This document shows positions 47,989-55,178 of a DNA stretch of 64,000 nt, piece after piece; position 1 is the first letter of the stretch; the number at the start of each line of letters is the position of its first letter. The position numbers and the translations under genes are program-made. The notes under the pieces are model-generated. The model was not told the DNA's origin and did not search any database. It saw only the letters and a program-made list of their open reading frames with translations. The DNA comes from Pseudomonas deceptionensis. GTDB lineage: Bacteria > Pseudomonadota > Gammaproteobacteria > Pseudomonadales > Pseudomonadaceae. Location of the stretch: contig NZ_FNUD01000002.1 in the NCBI RefSeq assembly GCF_900106095.1, positions 4,485,501 to 4,549,500 of the forward strand. Reading direction: 5' to 3'.

Positions 47989-49311
47989 TTACCCAAGAAA
48001 ATCGAGTTGGACGAAATAGTTGCGCCACGCCCACTCAAGTTCTTGAGCCGTTAGCGGTCCTGACCCCTCCAGATAACGCTGACGGTCACACGCCATATTC
48101 AGCAGATCGCGAGGATGGCAAGGCACCAGGGGCATATTTTCAGCGTCGTAGAGCTCTCGCAGCACATAACTGAGCAACATCGGGTCGTAATGGATGCCCA
48201 GGCGCTGCGTCTCCTGGATCCAGATGCGTTCGTATTCGCCAGGCTTCAGATAGCCAAATTGCAGCTTGTAGCCAATGCGTCGCAAAAATGCTTCATCGGC
48301 CAGCTCCAGCGGGTTGAGGTTGGTGGAGAACACCAAAATCATGTCAAACGGCAGTTCACAGTGGCGGCCACCGCCCAGGTTAAGAAAGTCGTGCCGCTCC
48401 TCCATCGGCACAATCCAGCGGTTGAGCAACTCGCCCGGCGTCATGCGCTGGCGCCCCAGGTCGTCGATGATCAGCAGCCCGTTGCTGGCCTTGAGCTGCA
48501 ACGGCGCCTGGTACTGCCGCATGAAAGGGTCATACCGCACATCCAGTTGCTCCATCGTCAACTCACCGCCGGTGATGACAATGGGACGCTCACAGCACAA
48601 CAGCCTGCGGTCGATGCCTTCATTGAGCAGCAACCCGTTCTGCTGCTCGCCATCGTCCAGGCGCTTGTGTACCTGAGGGTCGAAAATCTCGATCACCGCG
48701 TCGTTGATCGCAATGGCATGGGGCACCCAGATCGCCTCGCCAAACAGGCGGATCAACCGGCTGCTGACATAGGTCTTGCCGGTACCTGCCGGCCCGTAAA
48801 TCATGATGGCGCGGCCTGAGTTCAGTGCCACACCCAATTGATCGAGCATGCTTGGCGCGAGCACCATCGAACTGAAAGAACTGTGCATGTCATGGGCGCT
48901 GATGCGGCCATGGTGAATGGTCTGCAACTTGAGCAATGTGCGGTAAGCGCTCACCGGATAAGGGGCTGCGCCTATGTAGCCACTGCGTGCCAGCGCCTCA
49001 CGGGCGCTATTGCGGCCGCGCTCCGTCAAGCCATAACGCAGGGCTTGCCCACCTGCCTGGCCGAGCACCTCGACACGGCGGTCCTTGCGCAAAAACGTCA
49101 GCACTTCTTCCAGCACGGCACCGGTCAATGCCAGTCGCGCGACCAGTTGCACCATGTCCAGCACACCGGCGTCGTATAAATGCTTGCACACCAGATCGCC
49201 GAGAAAGTTGTCTGCCAAACCGGTTTCAAGAATCGTGCGCGGCTGTGGAGCCAGTTGCTGCACCCCTTCGCGTTCATGGGGAGAAACACGCTTGTTGCTG
49301 ATGGCGTACAT
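47989..49311 (-). CDS. AAA ATPase associated with the Tad locus, function unknown
   Basis: A 440-residue cytoplasmic protein. Residues 25-110 look helical and may be a winged-helix-like module (ILETGLADNFLGDLVCKHLY, KDRRVEVLGQAGGQALRYGL). The central AAA domain has Walker A GPAGTGKT at 173-180, Walker B LLIIDDLGRQR and a conserved VFSTNLNP sensor-type strand. No membrane segment. It is not one of the standard Tad components (TadA is the motor, TadZ the locator). It sits between the prepilin peptidase and cpaB with gaps of 14 and 12 bases, so it belongs to the operon. It could remodel or regulate the machine; I assign no role. Confidence 0.75.
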   Translation of the reverse strand: MYAISNKRVSPHEREGVQQLAPQPRTILETGLADNFLGDLVCKHLYDAGVLDMVQLVARLALTGAVLEEVLTFLRKDRRVEVLGQAGGQALRYGLTERGRNSAREALARSGYIGAAPYPVSAYRTLLKLQTIHHGRISAHDMHSSFSSMVLAPSMLDQLGVALNSGRAIMIYGPAGTGKTYVSSRLIRLFGEAIWVPHAIAINDAVIEIFDPQVHKRLDDGEQQNGLLLNEGIDRRLLCCERPIVITGGELTMEQLDVRYDPFMRQYQAPLQLKASNGLLIIDDLGRQRMTPGELLNRWIVPMEERHDFLNLGGGRHCELPFDMILVFSTNLNPLELADEAFLRRIGYKLQFGYLKPGEYERIWIQETQRLGIHYDPMLLSYVLRELYDAENMPLVPCHPRDLLNMACDRQRYLEGSGPLTAQELEWAWRNYFVQLDFLG

Positions 49312-49325
49312 GCTGCTCTCCTGAA

Positions 49326-49844
49326 CTAATGGCCAAGGGGCAGCCAGAAGACGCTGATTAACGTACCGAGTAAAACTGCGATCGAATAAGGGAAAGGCAT
49401 CCCGGCCACTTCATCAGCCGCCGGCGAAAAATAGGCCCTGGCTCTGAGCATCAACCAGTAACGACCTATGGTCTGCTGTGCCTGACCCCGCACGAGCACT
49501 ATCAATAATCCACATGCACCGCCGGCGATCAGGCTGAAAAAAGCGGCCCAGAGCGCGTCGTGCGGTGTGAGAAAAGCACCTGCCATGGCCATTAGCTTGA
49601 CGTCGCCGGCAGCCATACCACCGACCACGTACATAGGCAGGAAAATCGCGAAACCGATCAACATGCCCAGCAGTGCATGGCCCAAGCCGACCCAGCCAAA
49701 GGCATAGGTCTGACCGACCACTCCCAGTACCAGCCCCAGCAAAACAAGAAGGTTGGGAATGCGGTGATTACGCAGATCGCTCACCACCGCAATTCCCAGC
49801 AGCCCTAACAGCAACGCAACAGCTGAAATCTGTACATCGCTCAT
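49326..49844 (-). CDS. tadV: Prepilin peptidase, A24 family (TadV/CpaA/FppA type)
   Basis: A 172-residue integral membrane aspartic protease with about six short hydrophobic segments. The two active-site Asp are visible: D22-D type start VVSDLRNHRIPNLLVLLG, and AAGDVKLMAMAG for the GxGD-like second site. It is the short form without the N-terminal methylase domain, as usual for Tad loci. It processes the Flp and TadE/F leader peptides. Lies 28 bases after flp1. Confidence 0.9.
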   Translation of the reverse strand: MSDVQISAVALLLGLLGIAVVSDLRNHRIPNLLVLLGLVLGVVGQTYAFGWVGLGHALLGMLIGFAIFLPMYVVGGMAAGDVKLMAMAGAFLTPHDALWAAFFSLIAGGACGLLIVLVRGQAQQTIGRYWLMLRARAYFSPAADEVAGMPFPYSIAVLLGTLISVFWLPLGH

Positions 49845-49872
49845 GGCTGCACCCTCGACAGGAATGGTCGTA

Positions 49873-50064
49873 CTAGCAAGTTTTGCCCTGTACAGCGCAG
49901 CCCAGGCTGGTAATGGCGGTTTTCACATTGGTACCCAAGGTGATAAAAGCCGCGACAGCACCCAGTGTGATCAGACCGCCGGCCACCGCATATTCCACGA
50001 TGGTCAGGCCGTCTTCGTCGTTGATGAACTTCAGCACCGAAGTCTTAAGTGATTGCAGGTTCAT
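49873..50064 (-). CDS. flp: Flp-type pilin, copy 1
   Basis: A 63-residue Flp major pilin precursor. The leader ends at the peptidase site before GLTIVEYAVAGGLITLG: Gly, then Glu at +5 and Tyr at +6 (the Flp-defining EY pair). The hydrophobic stretch is followed by a short tail ending SLGCAVQGKTC with two cysteines. ATG 50064 follows GAGGTGG with ideal spacing and is preferred to GTG 50073. It heads the operon that continues through tadC. Confidence 0.93.
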   Translation of the reverse strand: MNLQSLKTSVLKFINDEDGLTIVEYAVAGGLITLGAVAAFITLGTNVKTAITSLGCAVQGKTC

Positions 50065-50509
50065 TTTGTCCACCTCATTCAGTATTTAACTTCCCGGAGC
50101 CGGGCTAGTTGCACGGCTTGATTAGAGGTTAGCCAGTATGAAATGTGAGGGTTAGGAGTTTTTTGCGGACTGTTAGGACTTTATTGCCAGGGCCAAAAAC
50201 AGTGATTTCACGCACAAAAAACAAACAAATATCAGCGCCAAAAAAGAGACACTCTATATAGGCAGCTCATTGTGTTATTCATACCCCGGGCCCGGAGCAT
50301 ATTTAACCAGGCAATAAAAAACCGACTTAGTGTGTTGGCTAGAGGGGACTTATAGCGCAACAGACTAAGCCGGGGTTTGCATATCAGAATTTAATCTGCA
50401 CACCGATAATACAGAGACGATACTTCTCTGCAGGATCGTCTCTCAGACGCTGCATACAGGCCCACAAAAACTGACACCAGGAGCCAGCCAACCCGTGTTT
50501 ATTGATCCG
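50065..50509. other. Intergenic region between flp1 and flp2
   Basis: No coding frame seen in 445 bases. It holds the flp1 promoter region (50130-50188, listed separately) and, nearer flp2, an exact 9-bp inverted repeat (agagacgat / atcgtctct, 50413-50443) that could help end the flp2 transcript but lacks a U-run. The middle part is AT-rich with no feature I recognise. Confidence 0.5.
50130..50188 (-). promoter_or_regulatory. flp1 upstream activator and promoter region
   Basis: Plus-strand tagccag (50130-50136; CTGGCTA on the transcribed strand, possible -10 region) lies 21 bases from gttaggag (50151), and a second gttaggac starts another 21 bases on (50172). The same three elements with the same 21/21 spacing precede flp2. 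The block lies 87 bases before the flp1 ATG. Two helical-turn-spaced direct repeats just upstream of a promoter fit an activator dimer. Confidence 0.6.
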
Positions 50510-50701
50510 CTAGCAGGTTTTACCCTGAACCGCGCACCCCAGACTGGTGATGGCCGTACTGACGTTGCCGCCCAGGGTTATGAACGCTGCAACGGCCCCG
50601 AGTGTTATCAGACCACCGGCCACAGCGTACTCAACAATGGTGAGGCCATTGTCATCTTTAATAAAGGCACGAACAGAAGTTCTAATGGCAAGCAAGTTCA
50701 T
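50510..50701 (-). CDS. flp: Flp-type pilin, copy 2
   Basis: A 63-residue Flp pilin precursor almost identical to copy 1 from the cleavage site on: GLTIVEYAVAGGLITLGAVA and the last 12 residues are the same; the leader (MNLLAIRTSVRAFIKDDN) and a few central positions differ (GGNVST instead of GTNVKT). ATG 50701 follows GAGGTGA and is preferred to GTG 50710. It is transcribed separately from the operon, since a conserved promoter region precedes flp1 as well. Confidence 0.93.
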   Translation of the reverse strand: MNLLAIRTSVRAFIKDDNGLTIVEYAVAGGLITLGAVAAFITLGGNVSTAITSLGCAVQGKTC

Positions 50702-50765
50702 TTCATTCACCTCATTTGAGTGTTGGATCCAGAGCGACTACTTAAGACCCCGCTTGTTTGAATAC

Positions 50766-50824
50766 TAGCCAGAGGCGACAAGAGCCGTTAGGAGTTTATT
50801 GTCGACCAGCAGGACTTTTTTGCA
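50766..50824 (-). promoter_or_regulatory. flp2 upstream activator and promoter region
   Basis: tagccag (50766-50772), then gttaggag at 50787 and a second, weaker half (agcaggact, aligned start 50808), with the same 21-base intervals as at flp1. It lies 86 bases before the flp2 ATG (87 for flp1) and in the divergent interval shared with the AraC regulator gene, about 110 bases before that gene's start. Confidence 0.6.
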
Positions 50825-50935
50825 GTCACCAACAAGAACAATAACCACTAACAAACACTTTAAATGAGTAGTGAACAATGCCCATTATTGGATCCACTAA
50901 AGAAGCCTTTGATGACAGCAGAAAGGATTAACGGA

Positions 50936-51799
50936 ATGAAATCCGCGGCTGCCCACAAGCCCCTGCTTTTATGGTTCGATCTCACTCGCAATCACTCGAC
51001 TGAAGAACTCATCCTGCCCTTCAATACGGCCTGCCGCTGCCAGCTGGAAGTACCCGCTGCGTGGCTTGAAACCCTGCACGAGCCTGTGCCGGACATGATC
51101 TGCATTCACTATGACTGCCCCGACCTGCCGGGGCTCACCCTGTTGCAGGAGATCAAACTGCGGTTTCCTTCCATCCCGGTCACCATGTTCACGGTCCAGC
51201 ACTCCGAAGAGCTTGCCATCTGGGCCATGCGTTCGCGGGTCTGGGAGTATGTGGTGCTCCCCCTGTGTGCCGGCGAAATCCAGCGATACCTGCATGCCCT
51301 CGAGCAACTGTGCGAGCTGCGACGAAACGCGGGCATCCGCAGCAAAGCAGCGCCGATCGAGCACGGACCGTCGCTGCCTGACAGCATCCGCCTGACCACT
51401 GACCACCAGAAGCACAAAGCGCTGCATAACGTGCTGCAGTTCATCGATCAAAACTATTGCGAAAGCATCGACCAAAAAGACCTGGCCAAGCGCTGCGGCA
51501 TGACCACCTTTCGCTTCAGCCGCCTGTTCAAGGAAGTGTACGGGCTGGGATTCATGGACTACGTATTGCGCAAACGCATGGACAGCGCCAAGGACCTGCT
51601 CGACAACAGCCAGATGCCCATCACCAGCATCGGGTACGAGGTCGGCTTCAAAGACCCCTCCTACTTCGCCCGCGCGTTCAAACAATATTCGGGCTGTACG
51701 CCCAGTGATTATCGACAGCTGCGCCGAAGTGAAGTGCCGGTATCGGATGATGTACTCACCCACGTCATCGACAGCCTGGCGCGGCGGGCCGAGCGCTGA
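50936..51799 (+). CDS. AraC-family regulator with degenerate receiver domain
   Basis: A 287-residue cytoplasmic regulator. Residues about 8-125 resemble a response-regulator receiver, but the phosphoacceptor position is His (PDMICIHYDCPDLPG, where receivers have PDLVLLDxxLPDxxG) and the conserved Lys is Leu (YVVLPL). The C-terminal two-helix-turn-helix AraC domain spans about 170-270 (DLAKRCGMTTFRFSRLFKEV; IGYEVGFKDPSYFARAFKQY). ATG 50936 is preferred (AAAGGA upstream); ATGs at 50912 and 50864 are in frame. Divergent from flp2, so it is the likely activator of the flp promoters, probably without phosphorylation. Confidence 0.85.
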   Translation: MKSAAAHKPLLLWFDLTRNHSTEELILPFNTACRCQLEVPAAWLETLHEPVPDMICIHYDCPDLPGLTLLQEIKLRFPSIPVTMFTVQHSEELAIWAMRSRVWEYVVLPLCAGEIQRYLHALEQLCELRRNAGIRSKAAPIEHGPSLPDSIRLTTDHQKHKALHNVLQFIDQNYCESIDQKDLAKRCGMTTFRFSRLFKEVYGLGFMDYVLRKRMDSAKDLLDNSQMPITSIGYEVGFKDPSYFARAFKQYSGCTPSDYRQLRRSEVPVSDDVLTHVIDSLARRAER

Positions 51800-51805
51800 C
51801 AGGCA

Positions 51806-51829
51806 GTGTGGAGCGAGCCCGCTCGCAAC
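51806..51829. repeat. Single REP-type half unit
   Basis: gtgtggagcgagcccgctcgcaa after the AraC gene matches one arm of the REP family with two changes. No inverted partner follows within the gap. Confidence 0.55.
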
Positions 51830-51993
51830 CCTGGGCCGAGTGAAGGCCCTCCCCCAACCCCCCTTTTTTCAATACAGCCAGTGCTGTTCGTCGGGATCAG
51901 ATTAATACCGTAATCCCTGTAGGAACAGCCCTACATATCCGCTTCAGCCGCACTTTTAGACTTCAAGTACCCCCATCAATCGGAAGGTTACTT

Positions 51994-52494
51994 GTGTCTA
52001 AATTCATCTCACTGATCTTGTTTCTTGCGTTCGCCGGCTGCGGTCTTGCTACAGCTTCTGAAGCTCGCCAGCCGTACTCTTCAGCGATCCAGAAGGCTCA
52101 TGCAGCCTCTTCACCGCTCCATGTGCGCAAAGTCATCAACCACGCACACACCTTGCTTGGCATCCCCTATCTCTGGGGTGGCATGTCCAAGGAAAAGGGC
52201 TTCGATTGCAGCGGCATGCTGGTCTACCTGTTCAAGCAAGAAGCCAATATCCACTTGCCAAGAACCACCGCCGACATGCTCAAAGCGAAAAAACTGCCCG
52301 TCGCCCGGCATGCCCTGAAACCTGGCGATGCGGTGTTCTTCCGTACCCAGGGCAGTGTTCGAAGCAACCACGTGGGCCTGTACATCGGCGATAACCGTTT
52401 TATACATGCACCGCGCAAGGGCAAAACGATTCGTATCGATTCGCTGGAAAATGCCTACTGGAAGAAAAACTACACCACCGCTCGACGCTTTTAA
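51994..52494 (+). CDS. NlpC/P60 family cell-wall endopeptidase (Spr/MepS-like)
   Basis: A 166-residue exported protein. The N-terminal hydrophobic segment ends AFAGCGLA, so it is either a lipoprotein (C16) or a plain signal-peptide protein cleaved near ASEA; the lipobox -3 residue is Phe, which is not ideal. The NlpC/P60 domain has the catalytic Cys72 (GFDCSGMLVYLFK), His in SNHVGLYIGD and a second polar site near FIHAPRKG. Such enzymes cut peptide bonds in murein stem peptides or crosslinks. Start GTG 51994 with GGAAGG upstream. Stands alone between the AraC gene and a convergent flavin monooxygenase. Confidence 0.87.
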   Translation: MSKFISLILFLAFAGCGLATASEARQPYSSAIQKAHAASSPLHVRKVINHAHTLLGIPYLWGGMSKEKGFDCSGMLVYLFKQEANIHLPRTTADMLKAKKLPVARHALKPGDAVFFRTQGSVRSNHVGLYIGDNRFIHAPRKGKTIRIDSLENAYWKKNYTTARRF

Positions 52495-52564
52495 GCACGG
52501 CCACAAGGACTCAAGCGCTCATAGAAGCGCACGCATTGATGGAACAATCGAATACTGATGTGTC

Positions 52565-52594
52565 AGCGAGGGGTTTAGGGGTAAGCCCCTCGCT
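52565..52594. terminator. Hairpin between convergent NlpC/P60 and flavin monooxygenase genes
   Basis: agcgaggggttt and aagcccctcgct pair over 12 bases with one G-U, 10 bases from the end of the minus-strand gene. No clear U-run, so termination efficiency is uncertain. Confidence 0.5.
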
Positions 52595-52603
52595 TGTGGA
52601 TCT

Positions 52604-53923
52604 TCAATCGAAATGCTTCAGGCCCAGATGCCCACGCAACGTCGGGTGTTCATACGCGGTGCGCAGGTAGCCGCGCCGTTGCAGGATCGGCACCACCGAT
52701 TCGGTGAACTCAGTGAAAGTACCGGGCAGGTAGGCAGGCGACACCACATAACCGTCGCAGGCGCCCAGCTCCAGCCAGTCGATCAACTGTTGCGCCACAC
52801 TTTGTGCGGTGCCCGCCAACTGCGGCACACGGATGCTGGCGGCCATGATCGCTCCGTATTCCCCAAGGGTGATGTCGCGCTCCAGGCGCAGCTTTTGTGC
52901 AATCACATCCGGCGTCGCCGAGTGCCTGGCGATATCCAGCAGGCGGGTATCCAGCGGGAACCGGGTGAAGTCGAAGTTTGACTGGGTCGACAAGGTGATG
53001 ACCCCCAGTTCAGGGTTGGCCAGCGCATTGTGCTCATCACGCTTTTTGATCGCTTCGGCTTCTGTACCGCCAATAAAGGGCATGACGGCGGTGAGGACCT
53101 TGCACTCATCCGGGTTGCGGCCAATGGCACGCATTTGCTGGTGGATGTCCTGGCGGAACTCAAGCATGCGCTCCACCCGGCTGTTGATGCTGAAAATCAC
53201 CTCGGCCCAACGTGAACCAAACTGCCGGCCACGGCCCGACGCCCCGGCCTGAATCAACACCGGCTGGCCCTGGGGCACACGCGGGATGTTCAGCGGCCCC
53301 TCGCACTCAAAAAAGGGACCGCTGTGCTTGAACGCATCGATCTTGCCCGGGTCCGCAAGGATGCCCCGGACCTTGTCCAGCACCAGCGCGTCAGGCTGCC
53401 AGCTGTTCCACAGCTTGAGCACCAGCTCGACAAATTCATCGGCACGGGCGTAGCGCTGGTCGTGGGCCAGGTGCTGTGCATGGCCAAAGAGGCGCGCTTC
53501 GCTGTCATTCATCGACGTGACGATATTCCACGCGCTGCGGCCCCTGGAGATGTGATCCAGTGAGGCAATCGCCCGCGCCACATGGGGTGGCTGGTAGTAG
53601 GTGGTAGAGCGCGTCAGGCCCAGGCCGATATGCCGCGTGTGGCCGGCCAGCAAGCTGAGAATCGGCAGCGGGTCCAGCCGCGCCGCATCCTGGGCGCCCA
53701 GTTCGAAGGAGCGCGCCCGGGATTGCCCCGCCTGATCGCCGACCGCCAGGCGATCGGCAAAAAACAGCAGGTCAAAGCAGCCCTCTTCAAGGGTTTTGGC
53801 AATCTCGATGTAGTAATCAGGGTCGAGAAAGTGACTATGGGTTTGCGGGTGACGCCACACCGCGTGGCTATGTACCACGGGGCCTGAGAGCATGAACCCC
53901 GCCAATGCCATTTGCTTGGCCAT
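52604..53923 (-). CDS. LLM-class flavin-dependent monooxygenase, NtaA/SnaA/DszA family
   Basis: A 439-residue luciferase-like TIM-barrel oxygenase that uses FMNH2 from a separate reductase. Family traits: FDLLFFADRLAVGD, the TTYYQPPHVARAIASLDHIS segment, GRSAWNIVTSMNDSEARLFG and GQPVLIQAGASGRGRQFGSR, the last being characteristic of NtaA/DszA. Members oxidise nitrilotriacetate, dibenzothiophene sulfone, dimethyl sulfide and other sulfur compounds, so the substrate is not fixed. No reductase gene is nearby. Follows an SsuA-like binding-protein gene after 18 bases, suggesting organosulfur use. Confidence 0.83.
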   Translation of the reverse strand: MAKQMALAGFMLSGPVVHSHAVWRHPQTHSHFLDPDYYIEIAKTLEEGCFDLLFFADRLAVGDQAGQSRARSFELGAQDAARLDPLPILSLLAGHTRHIGLGLTRSTTYYQPPHVARAIASLDHISRGRSAWNIVTSMNDSEARLFGHAQHLAHDQRYARADEFVELVLKLWNSWQPDALVLDKVRGILADPGKIDAFKHSGPFFECEGPLNIPRVPQGQPVLIQAGASGRGRQFGSRWAEVIFSINSRVERMLEFRQDIHQQMRAIGRNPDECKVLTAVMPFIGGTEAEAIKKRDEHNALANPELGVITLSTQSNFDFTRFPLDTRLLDIARHSATPDVIAQKLRLERDITLGEYGAIMAASIRVPQLAGTAQSVAQQLIDWLELGACDGYVVSPAYLPGTFTEFTESVVPILQRRGYLRTAYEHPTLRGHLGLKHFD

Positions 53924-53941
53924 AAGGTTACTCCTGGGTAA

Positions 53942-54865
53942 TTAGAGGGCGCGGTCAAACATGGGGGTCACGTCATACGGTTTTTTGAGCAGCTTGGCGT
54001 CGTACAGAAAGTCAGATGTGGCCTGGGCTTCGCTGATGATCGTGGGCGAAATCGGCAGCACCGTTATGGCGTCGCGCTTGAACCACGCCTTGGCAATTTC
54101 GGGCGAGGACTGGTTGGCCTTGGACCAGGCTGCGGCGTACTCGTCGACATGGCTTTGGCTCCATACCCGGGCGCGGGTCAGGCGCTCGACAAAATCCTTG
54201 ATCAACTCCCCCTTCTGCGCCAGGACCGGCTCATAAGCGACCACATACGTCGGCGCACTCATCAGGCCCTTGGCGTTGCGGATCAGGGTGCTGCCCTCTT
54301 TCTCCTGCAAGGACACATAGGGTTCCCAGGTGCCAAAGGCATCGATGTCGCCCTGGCTCAAGGCCATGCTCGCTTCCGCGGGCAGCAGGTATTTGTACGT
54401 CACGCTGTCACGCGCAACCCCGGCTTCATCCAGGGCCTTGAACATCATTTGCTGGCTCCAGGAGCCGTTCCAGATGGCGACCGTTTTGCCTTTGAGGTCA
54501 GCCACTGAATGAATGCCCGGCCGGGCCACAATCCCTACGCCGTTCAGGCTGGTCTGGGTACTGGCCACCACCTTCACCGGGGCACCGTTGGCCGCCAGGC
54601 TGATGACCGGGGTATCACCCACCACGCCAATATCCAGCGCACCGCTGGCAACTGCCGAAGCCACCGGTGATCCGGTATTGAAACGTTTGAAGTCGATGGT
54701 ATAGGGCAAGTCTTTGAGCTCACCCGAGAGCTCCAGAACAATGCGGTTGGAAAAGAACTGATCACCCACGACCAGGGTCGGTGGCGGCGCCGCGTTGGCC
54801 GTTGCGCCATGCAGCGTCAGGGAGGCCAGGCCCAACAGGCCCAGCAGATTGCGTCGAACTGTCAT
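53942..54865 (-). CDS. Aliphatic sulfonate/nitrate-type ABC substrate-binding protein (SsuA-like)
   Basis: A 307-residue periplasmic binding protein with a signal peptide (cleavage near TANA, residues 23-26). NMT1/SsuA-like traits: FKRFNTGSPVASAVASGALD, LDIGVVGDTPVISLAANGAP and VADLKGKTVAIWNGSWSQQM. In the usual arrangement an SsuB ATPase and SsuC permease lie next to it; none is present within this window, so it must share a transporter encoded elsewhere. Cotranscribed with the downstream flavin monooxygenase. Confidence 0.85.
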   Translation of the reverse strand: MTVRRNLLGLLGLASLTLHGATANAAPPPTLVVGDQFFSNRIVLELSGELKDLPYTIDFKRFNTGSPVASAVASGALDIGVVGDTPVISLAANGAPVKVVASTQTSLNGVGIVARPGIHSVADLKGKTVAIWNGSWSQQMMFKALDEAGVARDSVTYKYLLPAEASMALSQGDIDAFGTWEPYVSLQEKEGSTLIRNAKGLMSAPTYVVAYEPVLAQKGELIKDFVERLTRARVWSQSHVDEYAAAWSKANQSSPEIAKAWFKRDAITVLPISPTIISEAQATSDFLYDAKLLKKPYDVTPMFDRAL

Positions 54866-55178
54866 TCAGGATACCCACAGAGTTAACGGCTAACTCGACC
54901 ATCTGTAGGCATGCAGTCTGGTATTGAGAGAGGAGGCTTTTTTGGTCACCAAGCGTGGTGTTTTTAGAAGCTAGCGCAATAAGTGATTAGCAAGTTAATA
55001 CTTTTAAGGCATATGAATAGAACCCTGTCCGGGTATTTGATTAGCACTTTTTCGTATTAAGCATTTAACCGATCCCGGTTTAGGGTGGCCTGACCAGACC
55101 ACTGGGCCTCGTTGCACTTACTTCACTCATTACAGCGCCAGCGCGCCATTGAGCGCAGGCCCGGCAAGGTCAGACTGC
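54866..55178. other. Divergent promoter interval of the sulfur-type genes
   Basis: No coding frame in 313 bases. It must hold promoters for the SsuA-like gene (-) and the DszC-like gene (+). tgattagca occurs twice in direct orientation (54984-54992 and 55038-55046), each followed by a T-rich stretch, and may be a regulator site. I found no convincing sigma-54 promoter (GG-N10-GC) here. Confidence 0.45.

Noticed and set aside
55081..55140. Sigma-54 promoter upstream of the DszC-like gene
   Set aside because: TGGGCCTCGTTGCA looks similar but GG and GC are 8, not 10, bases apart.
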